Assembly (NCBI RefSeq): GCF_001182785.1
Contig: NZ_CP012099.1
Location: 2,354,501 to 2,418,500 of the forward strand
DNA from: Bacillus thuringiensis
GTDB lineage: Bacteria; Bacillota; Bacilli; Bacillales; Bacillaceae_G
Direction: 5' to 3'
Length of the DNA stretch: 64,000 nucleotides
A program made the translations under genes and the position numbers. Shown here one piece after another: positions 45,224-54,006 of the stretch; within the stretch, counting starts at the first letter, position 1; each line of letters opens with the position of its first letter. Under the pieces are notes generated by a model, which was not told where the DNA came from, did not search any database, and saw only the letters and a program-made list of their open reading frames with translations.

Positions 45224-46066
45224 ATGAGCAAGAAGATTAAAAGAAGTGTATTACTTATTGCTACGTTAGTAGGTTGTATTATCTTTTTATATTTACAGAA
45301 CAATTTAATAAGTATAACTGAGGTTAAAATAACCTCTAGTAAAATACCCTCCTCTTTTAAAGGGTATAAAATTCTACAAATTTCAGACTTACACAATAAA
45401 CAATTTGGCGATAATCAAGATGTGTTAATTCAAAAAATTAAAAGCATAGATCCAGATATTATTGCGATTACGGGTGATTTAATTGACAGTAAATCATACG
45501 ATGCAGAAGTTAGTATGCAATTAATACGAGAAATTGTAAAGAAGTATCCTGTATATTTTGTGACAGGAAACCATGAACAATGGTCTGGAAAGTATAACCG
45601 TTTAGAAAAAGAGTTGAAGAAATATGATGTCAATGTTTTAAGGAATGAATATGTAGGCATTCAAAAGGGTGAGCAAGAAATAAACTTGTTAGGTATTGAT
45701 GATCCAGAGTTTGTTACTGGAAACCGTGATGAAGGAAATATTATAATAGATGAAATTAAAAAGGCGAAAATTGAAATGCAGCCAGATAGATATAATGTAT
45801 TATTATCCCATAGGCCTGAATTTTTGACAGAGTATGCTGATGAGCAAATAGATTTAGTGTTATCAGGGCATGCTCATGGAGGGCAAGTTAGATTGCCATT
45901 TATCGGAGGATTAGTTGCGCCAAATCAAGGTGTTTTACCTAAATATACAGCTGGTTTATATGTAGAACAAAGTGCATCAATGGTAGTGAGTAGAGGATTA
46001 GGAAATAGTATCATTCCGCAAAGAATTTTGAATAGGCCAGAAATTGTAGTCGTGCAGCTAAATTAA
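45224..46066 (+). CDS. Membrane-anchored metallophosphoesterase (YkuE-like)
   Basis: This 280-residue protein has one N-terminal membrane segment (about 8-26) followed by a calcineurin-type phosphoesterase domain. Metal ligands are in ISDLHN, ITGDLID, VTGNHEQW, LLSHRPE and SGHAHGGQ, the full set. The start was set at ATG 45224, which follows TAGGAGGG; the upstream ATG at 45179 has no site. The last codons overlap a terminator. Relatives include B. subtilis YkuE and lipid A-type UDP-diacylglucosamine hydrolases; the substrate here is not known. Confidence 0.88.
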   Translation: MSKKIKRSVLLIATLVGCIIFLYLQNNLISITEVKITSSKIPSSFKGYKILQISDLHNKQFGDNQDVLIQKIKSIDPDIIAITGDLIDSKSYDAEVSMQLIREIVKKYPVYFVTGNHEQWSGKYNRLEKELKKYDVNVLRNEYVGIQKGEQEINLLGIDDPEFVTGNRDEGNIIIDEIKKAKIEMQPDRYNVLLSHRPEFLTEYADEQIDLVLSGHAHGGQVRLPFIGGLVAPNQGVLPKYTAGLYVEQSASMVVSRGLGNSIIPQRILNRPEIVVVQLN

Positions 46067-46083
46067 GCTGTACGATTTTTTTA
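46050..46083 (+). terminator. Rho-independent terminator overlapping the gene end
   Basis: TCGTGCAGCT-aaatta-AGCTGTACGA then seven or more T residues. The stop codon lies in the loop. Confidence 0.82.
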
Positions 46084-46280
46084 TACAAAAATGAGTAAAG
46101 GGGCTTTATGTATTTTGTACGAGTTTACATTACAATTTTGTTAAAAATTTTCTACGTTACATAAAGTAACAAAATTTGACCCTGAGTGTTTGTTATAGTG
46201 TAAATAATCAAAAAACTTAAAATTTGTCGAGTGAAAATTGTGATAAGTAATTCGTATAAAAAACTTAAAGGGGTGTACAC

Positions 46281-46532
46281 ATGCATAAAGAATATGAAAT
46301 TGAAGAATACACGGCTATTGAGGAACAAATCCATTATTATTGTAAATGTTTATTAGTAAGTCATCCTGATCAAATAATAAAGTATTTAGAAAAAAGGTTA
46401 GAAAAATATGCAGAAACATTACAATATGCACATTTATATCCTGACACAGTTATTTTACCGTTACAGCAATTAGTTATTGAATATTCTTTAGACGTTGCTA
46501 GAATTCGGAAGTATATGAATTTAAAAACGTAA
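46281..46532 (+). CDS. Small hypothetical protein
   Basis: This 83-residue soluble protein is rich in Glu, Lys and Tyr and predicted mostly helical (YTAIEEQIHYYCKCLL..., QIIKYLEKRLEKYAETLQ). The ATG follows AAAGGGGTGT at a good distance, which supports a real gene. It is transcribed alone and followed by a long perfect inverted repeat at 46551-46605. No family was recognised. Confidence 0.68.
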   Translation: MHKEYEIEEYTAIEEQIHYYCKCLLVSHPDQIIKYLEKRLEKYAETLQYAHLYPDTVILPLQQLVIEYSLDVARIRKYMNLKT

Positions 46533-46550
46533 AGTGAAATTTATAGTTTA

Positions 46551-46605
46551 AATGAAACAGAGTCGACTTTAGGAAATGAAATTCTAATGTCGACTCTGTT
46601 TCATT
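46551..46605. terminator. 17-bp perfect inverted repeat, probable terminator without a clear T-run
   Basis: AATGAAACAGAGTCGAC and GTCGACTCTGTTTCATT flank a 21-base loop. The stem is unusually perfect, but only GTTTAATAT follows. Confidence 0.5.
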
Positions 46606-46647
46606 GTTTAATATCGTTGATTGAACATACATACTAATCAACGGAGT

Positions 46648-46692
46648 TTGACATATAATTAAGCAAGAGTAAAATAAAAGTGAGTACTCACT
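46648..46692 (+). promoter_or_regulatory. Promoter and TetR operator of the ABC exporter operon
   Basis: TTGACA, 16 bases, TAAAAT gives a strong vegetative promoter. The perfect 14-base palindrome AGTGAGTACTCACT (46679-46692) begins three bases after the -10, covering the transcription start, a natural place for the TetR protein encoded three genes downstream to block transcription. Confidence 0.72.
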
Positions 46693-46719
46693 CATTTTAT
46701 TAAAAAAGGAGGATGAAAC

Positions 46720-47445
46720 GTGCAAGAACCTTCAATTATTTTACGGACTGTATCAAAAAGTTTTGGGAAAAAAGAAGTGTTACACAATCTTTCATTGCAA
46801 GTTGAAAAAGCAGAGATTTTTGGTTTTGTTGGACCTTCTGGATCGGGGAAAACAACGCTCATTAAAATGATTGCAGGTATTAATGAGGCAACGAAAGGTG
46901 AAGTGCTTGTTAATAATACTAATATGCCTAATTTAAATGAAATGAAAAGAATTGGTTATATGGCCCAGGCGGATGCATTATATGAAGAATTGTCAGCATA
47001 TGAAAATGCAGATTTTATAGCAACGATGTATGGACTAAAGGGAAAACGTAAAAAGACAAGAATTGCAGAAGTTTTTGAACTTGTACAATTATCACAGTAT
47101 ATGAAAAAGCAAGTACAACAATTTTCAGGTGGAATGAAAAAACGCTTATCATTAGCAATAGCACTCCTGCACGAACCAGAAATATTAATTTTAGATGAGC
47201 CTACAGTGGGGATAGATCCGCTTCTTAGAAAAACGATTTGGGAAAAGTTTTATGATCTTAAAAAGAAAGGTACAACGATTATTGTAACGACGCACATTAT
47301 GGATGAAGCTGAATTTTGTGAGCGTCTAGGATTAATTAGAGAAGGGAAACTAGTTGCGGTTGGAACAACTGAAGAATTGAAAAAACGCGTGTCATCTGGA
47401 CGGATTGAAGATGTCTTTTTGCTGGAAGAGGTGGTGTCATCATGA
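46720..47445 (+). CDS. ABC transporter ATP-binding protein (ABC-2 exporter)
   Basis: This 241-residue ATPase has Walker A GPSGSGKTT near residue 39, signature QFSGGMKKRLSLA, Walker B ILILDEPTVGID and the switch His in VTTHIMDEAE. It resembles the ATPases of drug or haemolysin-type ABC-2 exporters. The start GTG at 46720 follows AAAAGGAGGA. It overlaps the permease gene by four bases, and both are likely under the TetR protein of the same operon. The exported substrate is not evident. Confidence 0.92.
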   Translation: MQEPSIILRTVSKSFGKKEVLHNLSLQVEKAEIFGFVGPSGSGKTTLIKMIAGINEATKGEVLVNNTNMPNLNEMKRIGYMAQADALYEELSAYENADFIATMYGLKGKRKKTRIAEVFELVQLSQYMKKQVQQFSGGMKKRLSLAIALLHEPEILILDEPTVGIDPLLRKTIWEKFYDLKKKGTTIIVTTHIMDEAEFCERLGLIREGKLVAVGTTEELKKRVSSGRIEDVFLLEEVVSS

Positions 47446-48461
47446 GAGTTACTGGTGTAATCATTCGTATTATTCGCCAATTTTTTCGAGATAAGCGTTC
47501 GTTAGCGATGATGTTTGGGGCACCAATGTTATTACTTTGGCTATTATCGCTAGTGTTTACACAAAAAGACTATATACCGCAAATTGCTGTTGTTGATATG
47601 CCCGATCAAATAGTAAAAGTGATGAAAGATCAAGAAGCATCAATTTATGAACACAGTAAAGAAAAGGCGATTTCTGAGTTAGAAAAACAAAAGGTAGATG
47701 CTGTACTTCGAATAGAGAATGGAAAAATGAAACTTCTGTTGGAAGGTAGTGATTCGTCAAAAAATCGTGCTGTACTTCAAGTATTGCAAAAAAGCACAGA
47801 GAAGAATGATGTTTCGATTATGAAGCCTGAAGTGAATTATTTACATGGCTCTAAAGACTTTTCGATGTTTGATGGGCTTGGTCCTGTATTAATTGGTTTC
47901 TTTACATTTTTCTTTGTATTTATATTATCAGGTGTATCTTTCGTAAGAGAACGTTTAAGTGGTACGCTTGAAAGGTTATTATCCACCCCAGTAAGAAGGT
48001 GGGAAATAGTCGCAGGTTATATTATTGGCTTTGGAATTTTTGCCTTTATACAATCCATTATTATCGTAAGTTTTTCCGTTTATATTTTAGATTTATACGT
48101 AGCTGGCTCCATATGGCTAACGCTACTTATTACATGTATGCTCTCTTTAACTGCACTAACATTAGGTACGTTTTTATCGGCATACGCAAATAATGAATTT
48201 CAAATGATTCAATTTATACCGCTTGTTATTGTGCCACAAATCTTCTTTTCTGGATTGTTTCCAATGGAATCTATGAATAAGTGGCTACAAATGTTAGGGA
48301 AAGCATTTCCACTCACATATGGCGCTGATGCAATGAGACAAGTGATGATTCGGAATCAAGGATTTAGAGAGATTGCATTAGATCTTACTGTATTATTACT
48401 TTTTTCAATATTATTTGCAGTAGGAAATGTATTTGCTTTAAAGAAACATCGCAAAATATAA
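47442..48461 (+). CDS. ABC-2 type transporter permease
   Basis: This 339-residue permease has one N-terminal membrane helix (about 22-40), an outer soluble loop to about residue 145, and five further helices from about 148 to 335. The motif FVRERLSGTLERLLSTPVRRWEIVAGYIIG is typical of ABC-2 permeases of the drug exporter class. Its start overlaps the ATPase stop (ATGA), giving coupled translation. The TetR gene starts 24 bases after its stop. Confidence 0.9.
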   Translation: MRVTGVIIRIIRQFFRDKRSLAMMFGAPMLLLWLLSLVFTQKDYIPQIAVVDMPDQIVKVMKDQEASIYEHSKEKAISELEKQKVDAVLRIENGKMKLLLEGSDSSKNRAVLQVLQKSTEKNDVSIMKPEVNYLHGSKDFSMFDGLGPVLIGFFTFFFVFILSGVSFVRERLSGTLERLLSTPVRRWEIVAGYIIGFGIFAFIQSIIIVSFSVYILDLYVAGSIWLTLLITCMLSLTALTLGTFLSAYANNEFQMIQFIPLVIVPQIFFSGLFPMESMNKWLQMLGKAFPLTYGADAMRQVMIRNQGFREIALDLTVLLLFSILFAVGNVFALKKHRKI

Positions 48462-48485
48462 TAATGACAAAAAGGAGCTTTATAA

Positions 48486-49139
48486 ATGCAGAAGGATTGG
48501 CTGGAGGAATTAATAGCCGCAACTAATACGGATAAACGAAATGAACGTCAAATGCGTATATTAGAGGCGGCTGTTGATATGTTTGGAGAAAAAGGATACG
48601 CTTCAACTTCAACAAGTGAAATTGCAAAACGGGCTGGTGTAGCGGAAGGAACAATCTTCCGCTACTATAAGACGAAAAAAGATCTATTACTAGCGGTCGT
48701 AATGCCAACTTTAACTAAGTTCGCTGCCCCATTTTTCGTACAAACCTTTGCAAAAGAAATATTTAAATCGGAGTATGAATCGTATGAAGGACTTTTAAGG
48801 GTTGTAATTCATAATAGATTTAAATTTGCCCAAAAACACTTCCCTATGATAAAAATATTAATTCAAGAAGTACCATTTCAACCAGAACTGAAAAATGAAA
48901 TACAGCAATTAGTAGAAACAGAACTGTTTTCACATTTCAAAAAGTTGATTGTGAAATTTCAAGAAGAAGGGGAAATTATTGAGTTACCACCATCTTCCGT
49001 ACTACGTCTTACTTTATCAGCTGTATTAGGATTACTCTTAACAAGATTTTTATTATTGCCTGAAGAAAAATGGGATGATGAAATGGAAATTGAAAATACG
49101 ATTCAATTTATATTGTACGGATTAACGCCACGGAGGTAA
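48486..49139 (+). CDS. TetR-family transcriptional regulator
   Basis: This 217-residue repressor has an N-terminal helix-turn-helix (about 22-68: RILEAAVDMFGEKGYASTSTSEIAKRAGVAEGTIFRYYKTKKDLL), typical of TetR, and a helical ligand-binding C-terminal part. The ATG follows AAGGAG. It is the third gene of the exporter operon. The AGTGAGTACTCACT palindrome at the operon promoter is its likely operator, making an autoregulated efflux unit induced by the exported compound. The next gene starts five bases after its stop. Confidence 0.9.
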   Translation: MQKDWLEELIAATNTDKRNERQMRILEAAVDMFGEKGYASTSTSEIAKRAGVAEGTIFRYYKTKKDLLLAVVMPTLTKFAAPFFVQTFAKEIFKSEYESYEGLLRVVIHNRFKFAQKHFPMIKILIQEVPFQPELKNEIQQLVETELFSHFKKLIVKFQEEGEIIELPPSSVLRLTLSAVLGLLLTRFLLLPEEKWDDEMEIENTIQFILYGLTPRR

Positions 49140-49143
49140 TGAA

Positions 49144-50112
49144 ATGCGACAATTTGCAAAACCAACAATCGTTGTAAGTAAATGTTTAGAATTTGATGCC
49201 TGTCGATATAATGGAGAGATGATTCCAGATGTAACAATACGAAATTTGCAGCCGTTTGTTACATTTATACCTGTTTGTCCAGAAGTCGAGATTGGATTGG
49301 GGACTCCTCGTGAAACGATACGAATTGTAGAAGAAAATGGTGAGAATAGACTTGTGCAACCGTCGACACGAGAAGATGTAACTGAAAAAATGGAGCAGTT
49401 TTCAAATGACTTTTTACAAACGATATCGGATGTGGATGGTTTTATTTTAAAGAATCGTTCACCAAGTTGTGGTACGCGTGATGTGAAAATTTATTCTGGT
49501 TTTGAAAAAGCGCCAGCAAAGGGAAAAGGAGCTGGCTTATTTGGCGGAGCAGTAGTAAAAAAATTTTCGCATCTTCCTATTGAAGAGGAAGGCAGATTGT
49601 CGAATTTTATTATTAGAGAGCATTTCTTTACAAGGCTATTTACAATCGCATATTACAAAATGATTAAACACAATAAAAATATGAAAGAACTTGTATCGTT
49701 TCAGTCGGACAATAAATATTTATTTATGGCATATAATCAAGTGAAACAAAAGGAATTAGGGCGTATAATTGCAAATCACAAAAATGAAAAGATTGAAGTG
49801 GTATTTGAAAAATATGAGAAGACTTTATATGAATTATTTATGCGTGCGCCTCGTTATACATCGAATGTAAATGTATGCGAGCACATTTTTGGATATTTTA
49901 AAACAAAGTTAAAAAAACAAGAAAAAGATCATTTTATAGAACTGTTACAAAAGTATGCAGAAAAAAAAATACCACTTAGTAGTTTACTTACAATTTTAAA
50001 ATCATGGGCTATTCGATTTGATGAAAAGTATTTATTAAGACAAACATATTTCGAACCATACCCTGAAGCATTAGTAGAAATTTCTGATTCCGGAAAAGGT
50101 AGAGATTATTAA
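49144..50112 (+). CDS. DUF523-DUF1722 protein (TudS-like domain fused to YbgA-like domain)
   Basis: This 322-residue fusion has an N-terminal DUF523 domain (about 8-150) with three conserved cysteines in SKCLEFDACRYNG, IPVCPEVEIG and RSPSCGTRD. Homologues called TudS carry an iron-sulfur cluster and remove sulfur from thiouracil. The C-terminal DUF1722 domain (about 185-300, MAYNQ...KEKDHFIELL) is of unknown role. The fusion itself is a common form. Being the last gene of an exporter-TetR operon suggests a part in handling the same compound, which is inference. The ATG starts five bases after the TetR stop, using GGAGG inside the TetR gene end. Confidence 0.85.
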   Translation: MRQFAKPTIVVSKCLEFDACRYNGEMIPDVTIRNLQPFVTFIPVCPEVEIGLGTPRETIRIVEENGENRLVQPSTREDVTEKMEQFSNDFLQTISDVDGFILKNRSPSCGTRDVKIYSGFEKAPAKGKGAGLFGGAVVKKFSHLPIEEEGRLSNFIIREHFFTRLFTIAYYKMIKHNKNMKELVSFQSDNKYLFMAYNQVKQKELGRIIANHKNEKIEVVFEKYEKTLYELFMRAPRYTSNVNVCEHIFGYFKTKLKKQEKDHFIELLQKYAEKKIPLSSLLTILKSWAIRFDEKYLLRQTYFEPYPEALVEISDSGKGRDY

Positions 50113-50139
50113 ACAATAAATTACATAATTCGACACAAA

Positions 50140-50178
50140 ACCTCCTATGTTGTTGTAGAACAATGTAGGAATTTTTTT
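50140..50178 (+). terminator. Rho-independent terminator of the exporter operon
   Basis: TCCTATGTTGTT and AACAATGTAGGA pair (two G-T pairs), followed by ATTTTTTTG. Confidence 0.75.
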
Positions 50179-50328
50179 GTGCATTAGTACAGAATCTGTT
50201 TTAAAATTAAGTTATGACAGAATTGTAGCAATTGTCTAACTAATATTCTTGTCTTTTAAGTTGTTATGTTTGTAGTAGAAACTCGCACGCTGTCGAAACT
50301 CAATATTCGATAAGGGGTGTGTAGCGGA

Positions 50329-51474
50329 ATGGAATTTACTCTAACTCGCGAAAAACAAATGATTAAAGAAATGGTACGTGACTTTGCTGAAAAGGAAATT
50401 GCACCGAAAGCTGTATATTATGACAAAACTGCAGAGTTTCCATATGAAACATTTCAAAAAATGGGCGAACTAGGATTACTAGGTATCCCATTCCCAGAAG
50501 AGTATGGAGGTTCAGGCGGCGATACGGTATCGTACGCATTAGCAGTTGAAGAAATTGGTCGCGCTTGTGGTGGCACTGGTTTAAGCTATGCTGCAACAAT
50601 TTCATTAGGTGCTTCTCCAATTTATTATTTCGGTACAGAAGAACAAAAACAAAAGTATTTAGTTCCAATGGCGTCAGGTAAAACATTAGGTGCCTTCGGA
50701 TTAACGGAGCCAAATGCTGGATCTGATGCAGGTGGTACTCAAACGAAAGCGGTATTAGATGGCGATGAGTATGTAATCAGTGGTGAGAAGTGTTGGATTA
50801 CAAACGCAGAGTATGCAAATACAATTATTGTAACCGCTGTCAATGGCGTTGAAGAGAATGGTAGAAAACGTATTTCTGCATTTATCGTGCCTACTACGAG
50901 TGAAGGATTAACGATTTCAAGTCCATACGATAAGATGGGTGTTCGTGCTTCTAATACTTGTGAAATCGTACTTGATGGTGTTCGTGTACCGAAAGAAAAT
51001 ATTCTTGGTGATGTAAATAAAGGTTTTAAACAATTTTTATATACACTTGATGGAGGGCGTATTTCAATCGCAGCATTGGCAGTTGGTATTGCGCAATCAG
51101 CCTTTGAACGTGCATTGCAATATGCGAAAGAACGTCAACAATTTGGAAAGTCAATTTCTAATTTCCAAGCGATTCAATTTAAATTAGCTGATATGGCGAC
51201 TGAAGTAGAGCTAGCACGCAATTTAGTACATAAAGCAGCTTGGTTAAAAGATAACGATAAACCTTTTGGCAAAGAAGCGGCAATGGCAAAACTATTTGCA
51301 TCGGAAGCAGCAAGCCGTATTGCGAATCAAGCAGTACAGATTCATGGTGGATATGGTTATATGCGTGAATATGAAGTTGAACGACATATTCGTGATGCGA
51401 AACTATTAGAAATAGGTGAAGGAACTTCTGAAATTCAACGTCTCGTAATTGCTAGACATTTAGGATGTAGATAA
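50329..51474 (+). CDS. yngJ: Acyl-CoA dehydrogenase of the leucine-degradation operon (YngJ-like)
   Basis: This 381-residue flavoprotein is an FAD-dependent acyl-CoA dehydrogenase, by context expected to oxidise isovaleryl-CoA. Signatures are GAFGLTEPNAGSDAG, IVTAVNG...RISAFIVP, QFGKSISNFQAIQFKLADMA and IGEGTSEIQRLVIARHLG. Glu lies in EGTSEIQ, the catalytic place used by short-chain dehydrogenases. Isovaleryl-CoA dehydrogenases instead carry it in a helix LDLERL; here that reads LDGGRI. So the substrate rests on the operon, not on residues. The ATG 50329 follows AAGGGG at 11 bases; GTG 50317 overlaps that site and is rejected. It opens a six-gene operon. Confidence 0.88.
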   Translation: MEFTLTREKQMIKEMVRDFAEKEIAPKAVYYDKTAEFPYETFQKMGELGLLGIPFPEEYGGSGGDTVSYALAVEEIGRACGGTGLSYAATISLGASPIYYFGTEEQKQKYLVPMASGKTLGAFGLTEPNAGSDAGGTQTKAVLDGDEYVISGEKCWITNAEYANTIIVTAVNGVEENGRKRISAFIVPTTSEGLTISSPYDKMGVRASNTCEIVLDGVRVPKENILGDVNKGFKQFLYTLDGGRISIAALAVGIAQSAFERALQYAKERQQFGKSISNFQAIQFKLADMATEVELARNLVHKAAWLKDNDKPFGKEAAMAKLFASEAASRIANQAVQIHGGYGYMREYEVERHIRDAKLLEIGEGTSEIQRLVIARHLGCR

Positions 51475-51489
51475 AAGGGAGGAATCACT

Positions 51490-52827
51490 ATGTTTCAAAA
51501 AATATTAATTGCGAATCGCGGGGAAATCGCTGTTCGTATTATGAAAACTTGTCAAAAACTTGGTATTCGCACTGTTGCTATTTATTCTGAAGCAGATGAA
51601 AATGCCCTTCATGTGAAAATGGCAAATGAAGCTTACTTAGTAGGTGGACCGCGTGTTCAAGAAAGTTATTTAAACCTTGAAAAAATTATTGAAATAGCTA
51701 AGAAGACAAATGCAGAAGCGATTCATCCGGGTTATGGTTTATTATCAGAGAATCCGTCTTTTCCGGTTCGCTGCAAAGAAGAAGGAATCGTATTTATCGG
51801 TCCTTCAGAAGAAATCATTACGAAGATGGGAAGTAAAATCGAATCACGTATCGCAATGCAAGCAGCAGATGTCCCAGTAGTCCCAGGTATTACTACAAAT
51901 ATTGAAACTGCAGAAGAAGCAATTGAAATTGCAAAACAAATTGGTTATCCATTAATGCTTAAGGCATCCGCAGGCGGCGGAGGCATTGGTATGCAGTTGA
52001 TGGAAACTGAGCAAACGCTCACCAAAGCGTTTGAAAGTAATAAAACAAGAGCGCAAAACTTCTTCGGTAACGGAGAAATGTATTTAGAGCGATATATAGC
52101 AGACGCGCATCATATTGAAATTCAGCTTTTAGCAGATACACATGGTAACACAGTGTATTTATGGGAGCGTGAATGTTCGGTACAGCGCCGAAATCAAAAA
52201 GTAATCGAAGAAGCACCTTCACCATTTTTAGATGAAGGTACACGAAAGGCGATGGGAGAAGTTGCTGTACAAGCTGCCAAAGCACTTGGCTATACAAATG
52301 CAGGTACAGTTGAGTTTCTTGTAGATGATCAGAAGAATTTCTATTTCTTAGAGATGAATACGAGATTACAAGTAGAACATCCAGTTACAGAAGAAATTAC
52401 TGGTTTAGACCTTGTCGAACAACAACTGCTGATTGCAAGTGGTGAGAAACTATCATTTACACAGGATGATGTAAAACGTAGTGGTCATGCCATTGAAGCT
52501 CGTATTTATGCAGAGGATCCGAAAACATTCTTCCCGTCACCTGGAAAAATTACAGATTTAACATTACCGTCAAATGTACGGATCGATCACTTCTTAGAAA
52601 ATCATGTAACGATTACACCTTTCTATGATCCAATGATTGCGAAAGTCATTGCACATGGCGAAACTCGTGAAGAAGCAATTTCGAAATTACATGATGCTCT
52701 AGAAGAATTAAAAGTAGAAGGTATTAAAACGAACACACCAATGCTACTGCAAGTTTTGGAAGACGAAGTGTTCAAAGAGGGTATTTATACAACGGGTTTT
52801 GTAACGAAACAACTCGTTAAAAAATAA
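51490..52827 (+). CDS. yngH: Biotin carboxylase subunit of methylcrotonyl-CoA carboxylase (YngH-like)
   Basis: This 445-residue ATP-grasp enzyme carboxylates biotin. It has ILIANRGEIAVRI at the start, the Gly-rich loop KASAGGGGIGMQ, RECSVQRRNQKVIEEAPS and EMNTRLQVEHPVTEEITG with the catalytic residues. The length equals AccC, and no biotin domain is fused, since that is a separate gene 27 bases downstream. The ATG follows GGGAGG, 15 bases after the dehydrogenase stop. In context it belongs to a 3-methylcrotonyl-CoA carboxylase rather than to acetyl-CoA carboxylase. Confidence 0.92.
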   Translation: MFQKILIANRGEIAVRIMKTCQKLGIRTVAIYSEADENALHVKMANEAYLVGGPRVQESYLNLEKIIEIAKKTNAEAIHPGYGLLSENPSFPVRCKEEGIVFIGPSEEIITKMGSKIESRIAMQAADVPVVPGITTNIETAEEAIEIAKQIGYPLMLKASAGGGGIGMQLMETEQTLTKAFESNKTRAQNFFGNGEMYLERYIADAHHIEIQLLADTHGNTVYLWERECSVQRRNQKVIEEAPSPFLDEGTRKAMGEVAVQAAKALGYTNAGTVEFLVDDQKNFYFLEMNTRLQVEHPVTEEITGLDLVEQQLLIASGEKLSFTQDDVKRSGHAIEARIYAEDPKTFFPSPGKITDLTLPSNVRIDHFLENHVTITPFYDPMIAKVIAHGETREEAISKLHDALEELKVEGIKTNTPMLLQVLEDEVFKEGIYTTGFVTKQLVKK

Positions 52828-52853
52828 GATTTAACAATATTAAGGGGGAAAAA

Positions 52854-53069
52854 ATGATGACGAAAGTATATGCATCGATGGCAGGAAACGTTTGGAAGAT
52901 TGTTGTAGGAGTAGGAGATACAGTAGAGGAAGAACAGGATGTCGTCATTTTGGAATCTATGAAAATGGAAATTCCAATCATTTCAGAAGAAGCTGGCACA
53001 GTTATGAAAATTAATGTGCAAGAAGGCGATTTTGTAAATGAAGGAGATGTATTATTAGAAATTGAATAG
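52854..53069 (+). CDS. yngHB: Biotin carboxyl carrier protein (YngHB-like)
   Basis: This 71-residue protein is a free-standing biotinyl domain. The biotin-accepting Lys is in ESMKM near residue 37, and Gly-rich turns lie on each side (MAGNVWKIVVGVGD, GTVMKINVQEGDFVNEGDVLLEIE). It shuttles carboxybiotin between the carboxylase upstream and the transferase subunit downstream. Two ATGs stand in a row at 52854, with GGGGGA ahead. The very small size is normal for this operon type in Bacillus. Confidence 0.92.
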   Translation: MMTKVYASMAGNVWKIVVGVGDTVEEEQDVVILESMKMEIPIISEEAGTVMKINVQEGDFVNEGDVLLEIE

Positions 53070-53090
53070 GGAGATATAGGGGGAAGCGAA

Positions 53091-54002
53091 TTGAAACTAC
53101 CTAATTTTGCTGTCATTAAAGAAGTCGGGCCACGTGATGGCTTACAAAATGAAAAAAAGATTGTTGGCACAAAAGATAAAGTAAAATGGATTCAACTACT
53201 TACAGAAGCAGGATTGTCGTATGTTGAAGTTTCCTCATTCGTTCACCCAAAATGGGTCCCTGCATTAGCAGATGCAAATGATGTATTTTCTGAGCTGAAA
53301 AGGGATCCAAATGTTACATATGCTGCGCTTGTTCCGAATCAAAATGGTTTGGAACGAGCTTTTTTGCAAAATGTAGATGAGGTGAATGTTTTTTTATCAG
53401 CAAGTGAATCTCATAATAAAAGTAATATTAATAAATCGATTAAAGAAGCATTAGTTGTAATTGAAGATATAACAAAACAGGCATTATTCGAAGGGAAAAA
53501 GGTAAGAGGCTATGTTTCTACTGTATTTGGATGTCCTTATGAAGGGGATATAAGTCACGCAGCAGTTGACGAATTATGTAATCAACTATTTTCATACGGC
53601 ATTTATGAAGTTTCTCTTGGGGATACAATCGGTGTAGCGAATCCATTACAAGTAGAACAAGTATTAGAACATCTATTAAAGAAGTATGATGCTTCGCAGT
53701 TTGCAATGCATTTTCATAATACGTATGGAATGGCTCTAGCGAATGTAGTTAAATCATTAGAATACGGTATTACAACGTTTGATAGTTCTTGTGGTGGACT
53801 CGGGGGCTGCCCTTATGCACCAGGAGCATCAGGTAATGTTGCTACTGATGACCTAGTACATATGCTCCATAAATTAGGAGTCCAAACGAATATAGACGAA
53901 GAAAAGTTATTGAGAGCTAGTCAATTTATTCAAAGTAAGTTAAATATCCAATTACCGAGTCATGTGTATAGAGCGCTTCAACATAAAACGATAAGTAGGT
54001 GA
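53091..54002 (+). CDS. yngG: Hydroxymethylglutaryl-CoA lyase (YngG-like)
   Basis: This 303-residue aldolase-type TIM barrel cleaves HMG-CoA into acetyl-CoA and acetoacetate, the last step of leucine breakdown. It has KEVGPRDGLQNE at the start (metal and substrate site), SLGDTIGVANP, HFHNTYGMALAN (metal His residues) and the signature SCGGLGGCPYAPGASGN with the catalytic Cys. The start is TTG at 53091 after GGGGGAAG; no ATG is better placed. It ends five bases before the next gene. Confidence 0.92.
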   Translation: MKLPNFAVIKEVGPRDGLQNEKKIVGTKDKVKWIQLLTEAGLSYVEVSSFVHPKWVPALADANDVFSELKRDPNVTYAALVPNQNGLERAFLQNVDEVNVFLSASESHNKSNINKSIKEALVVIEDITKQALFEGKKVRGYVSTVFGCPYEGDISHAAVDELCNQLFSYGIYEVSLGDTIGVANPLQVEQVLEHLLKKYDASQFAMHFHNTYGMALANVVKSLEYGITTFDSSCGGLGGCPYAPGASGNVATDDLVHMLHKLGVQTNIDEEKLLRASQFIQSKLNIQLPSHVYRALQHKTISR

Positions 54003-54006
54003 GAAG

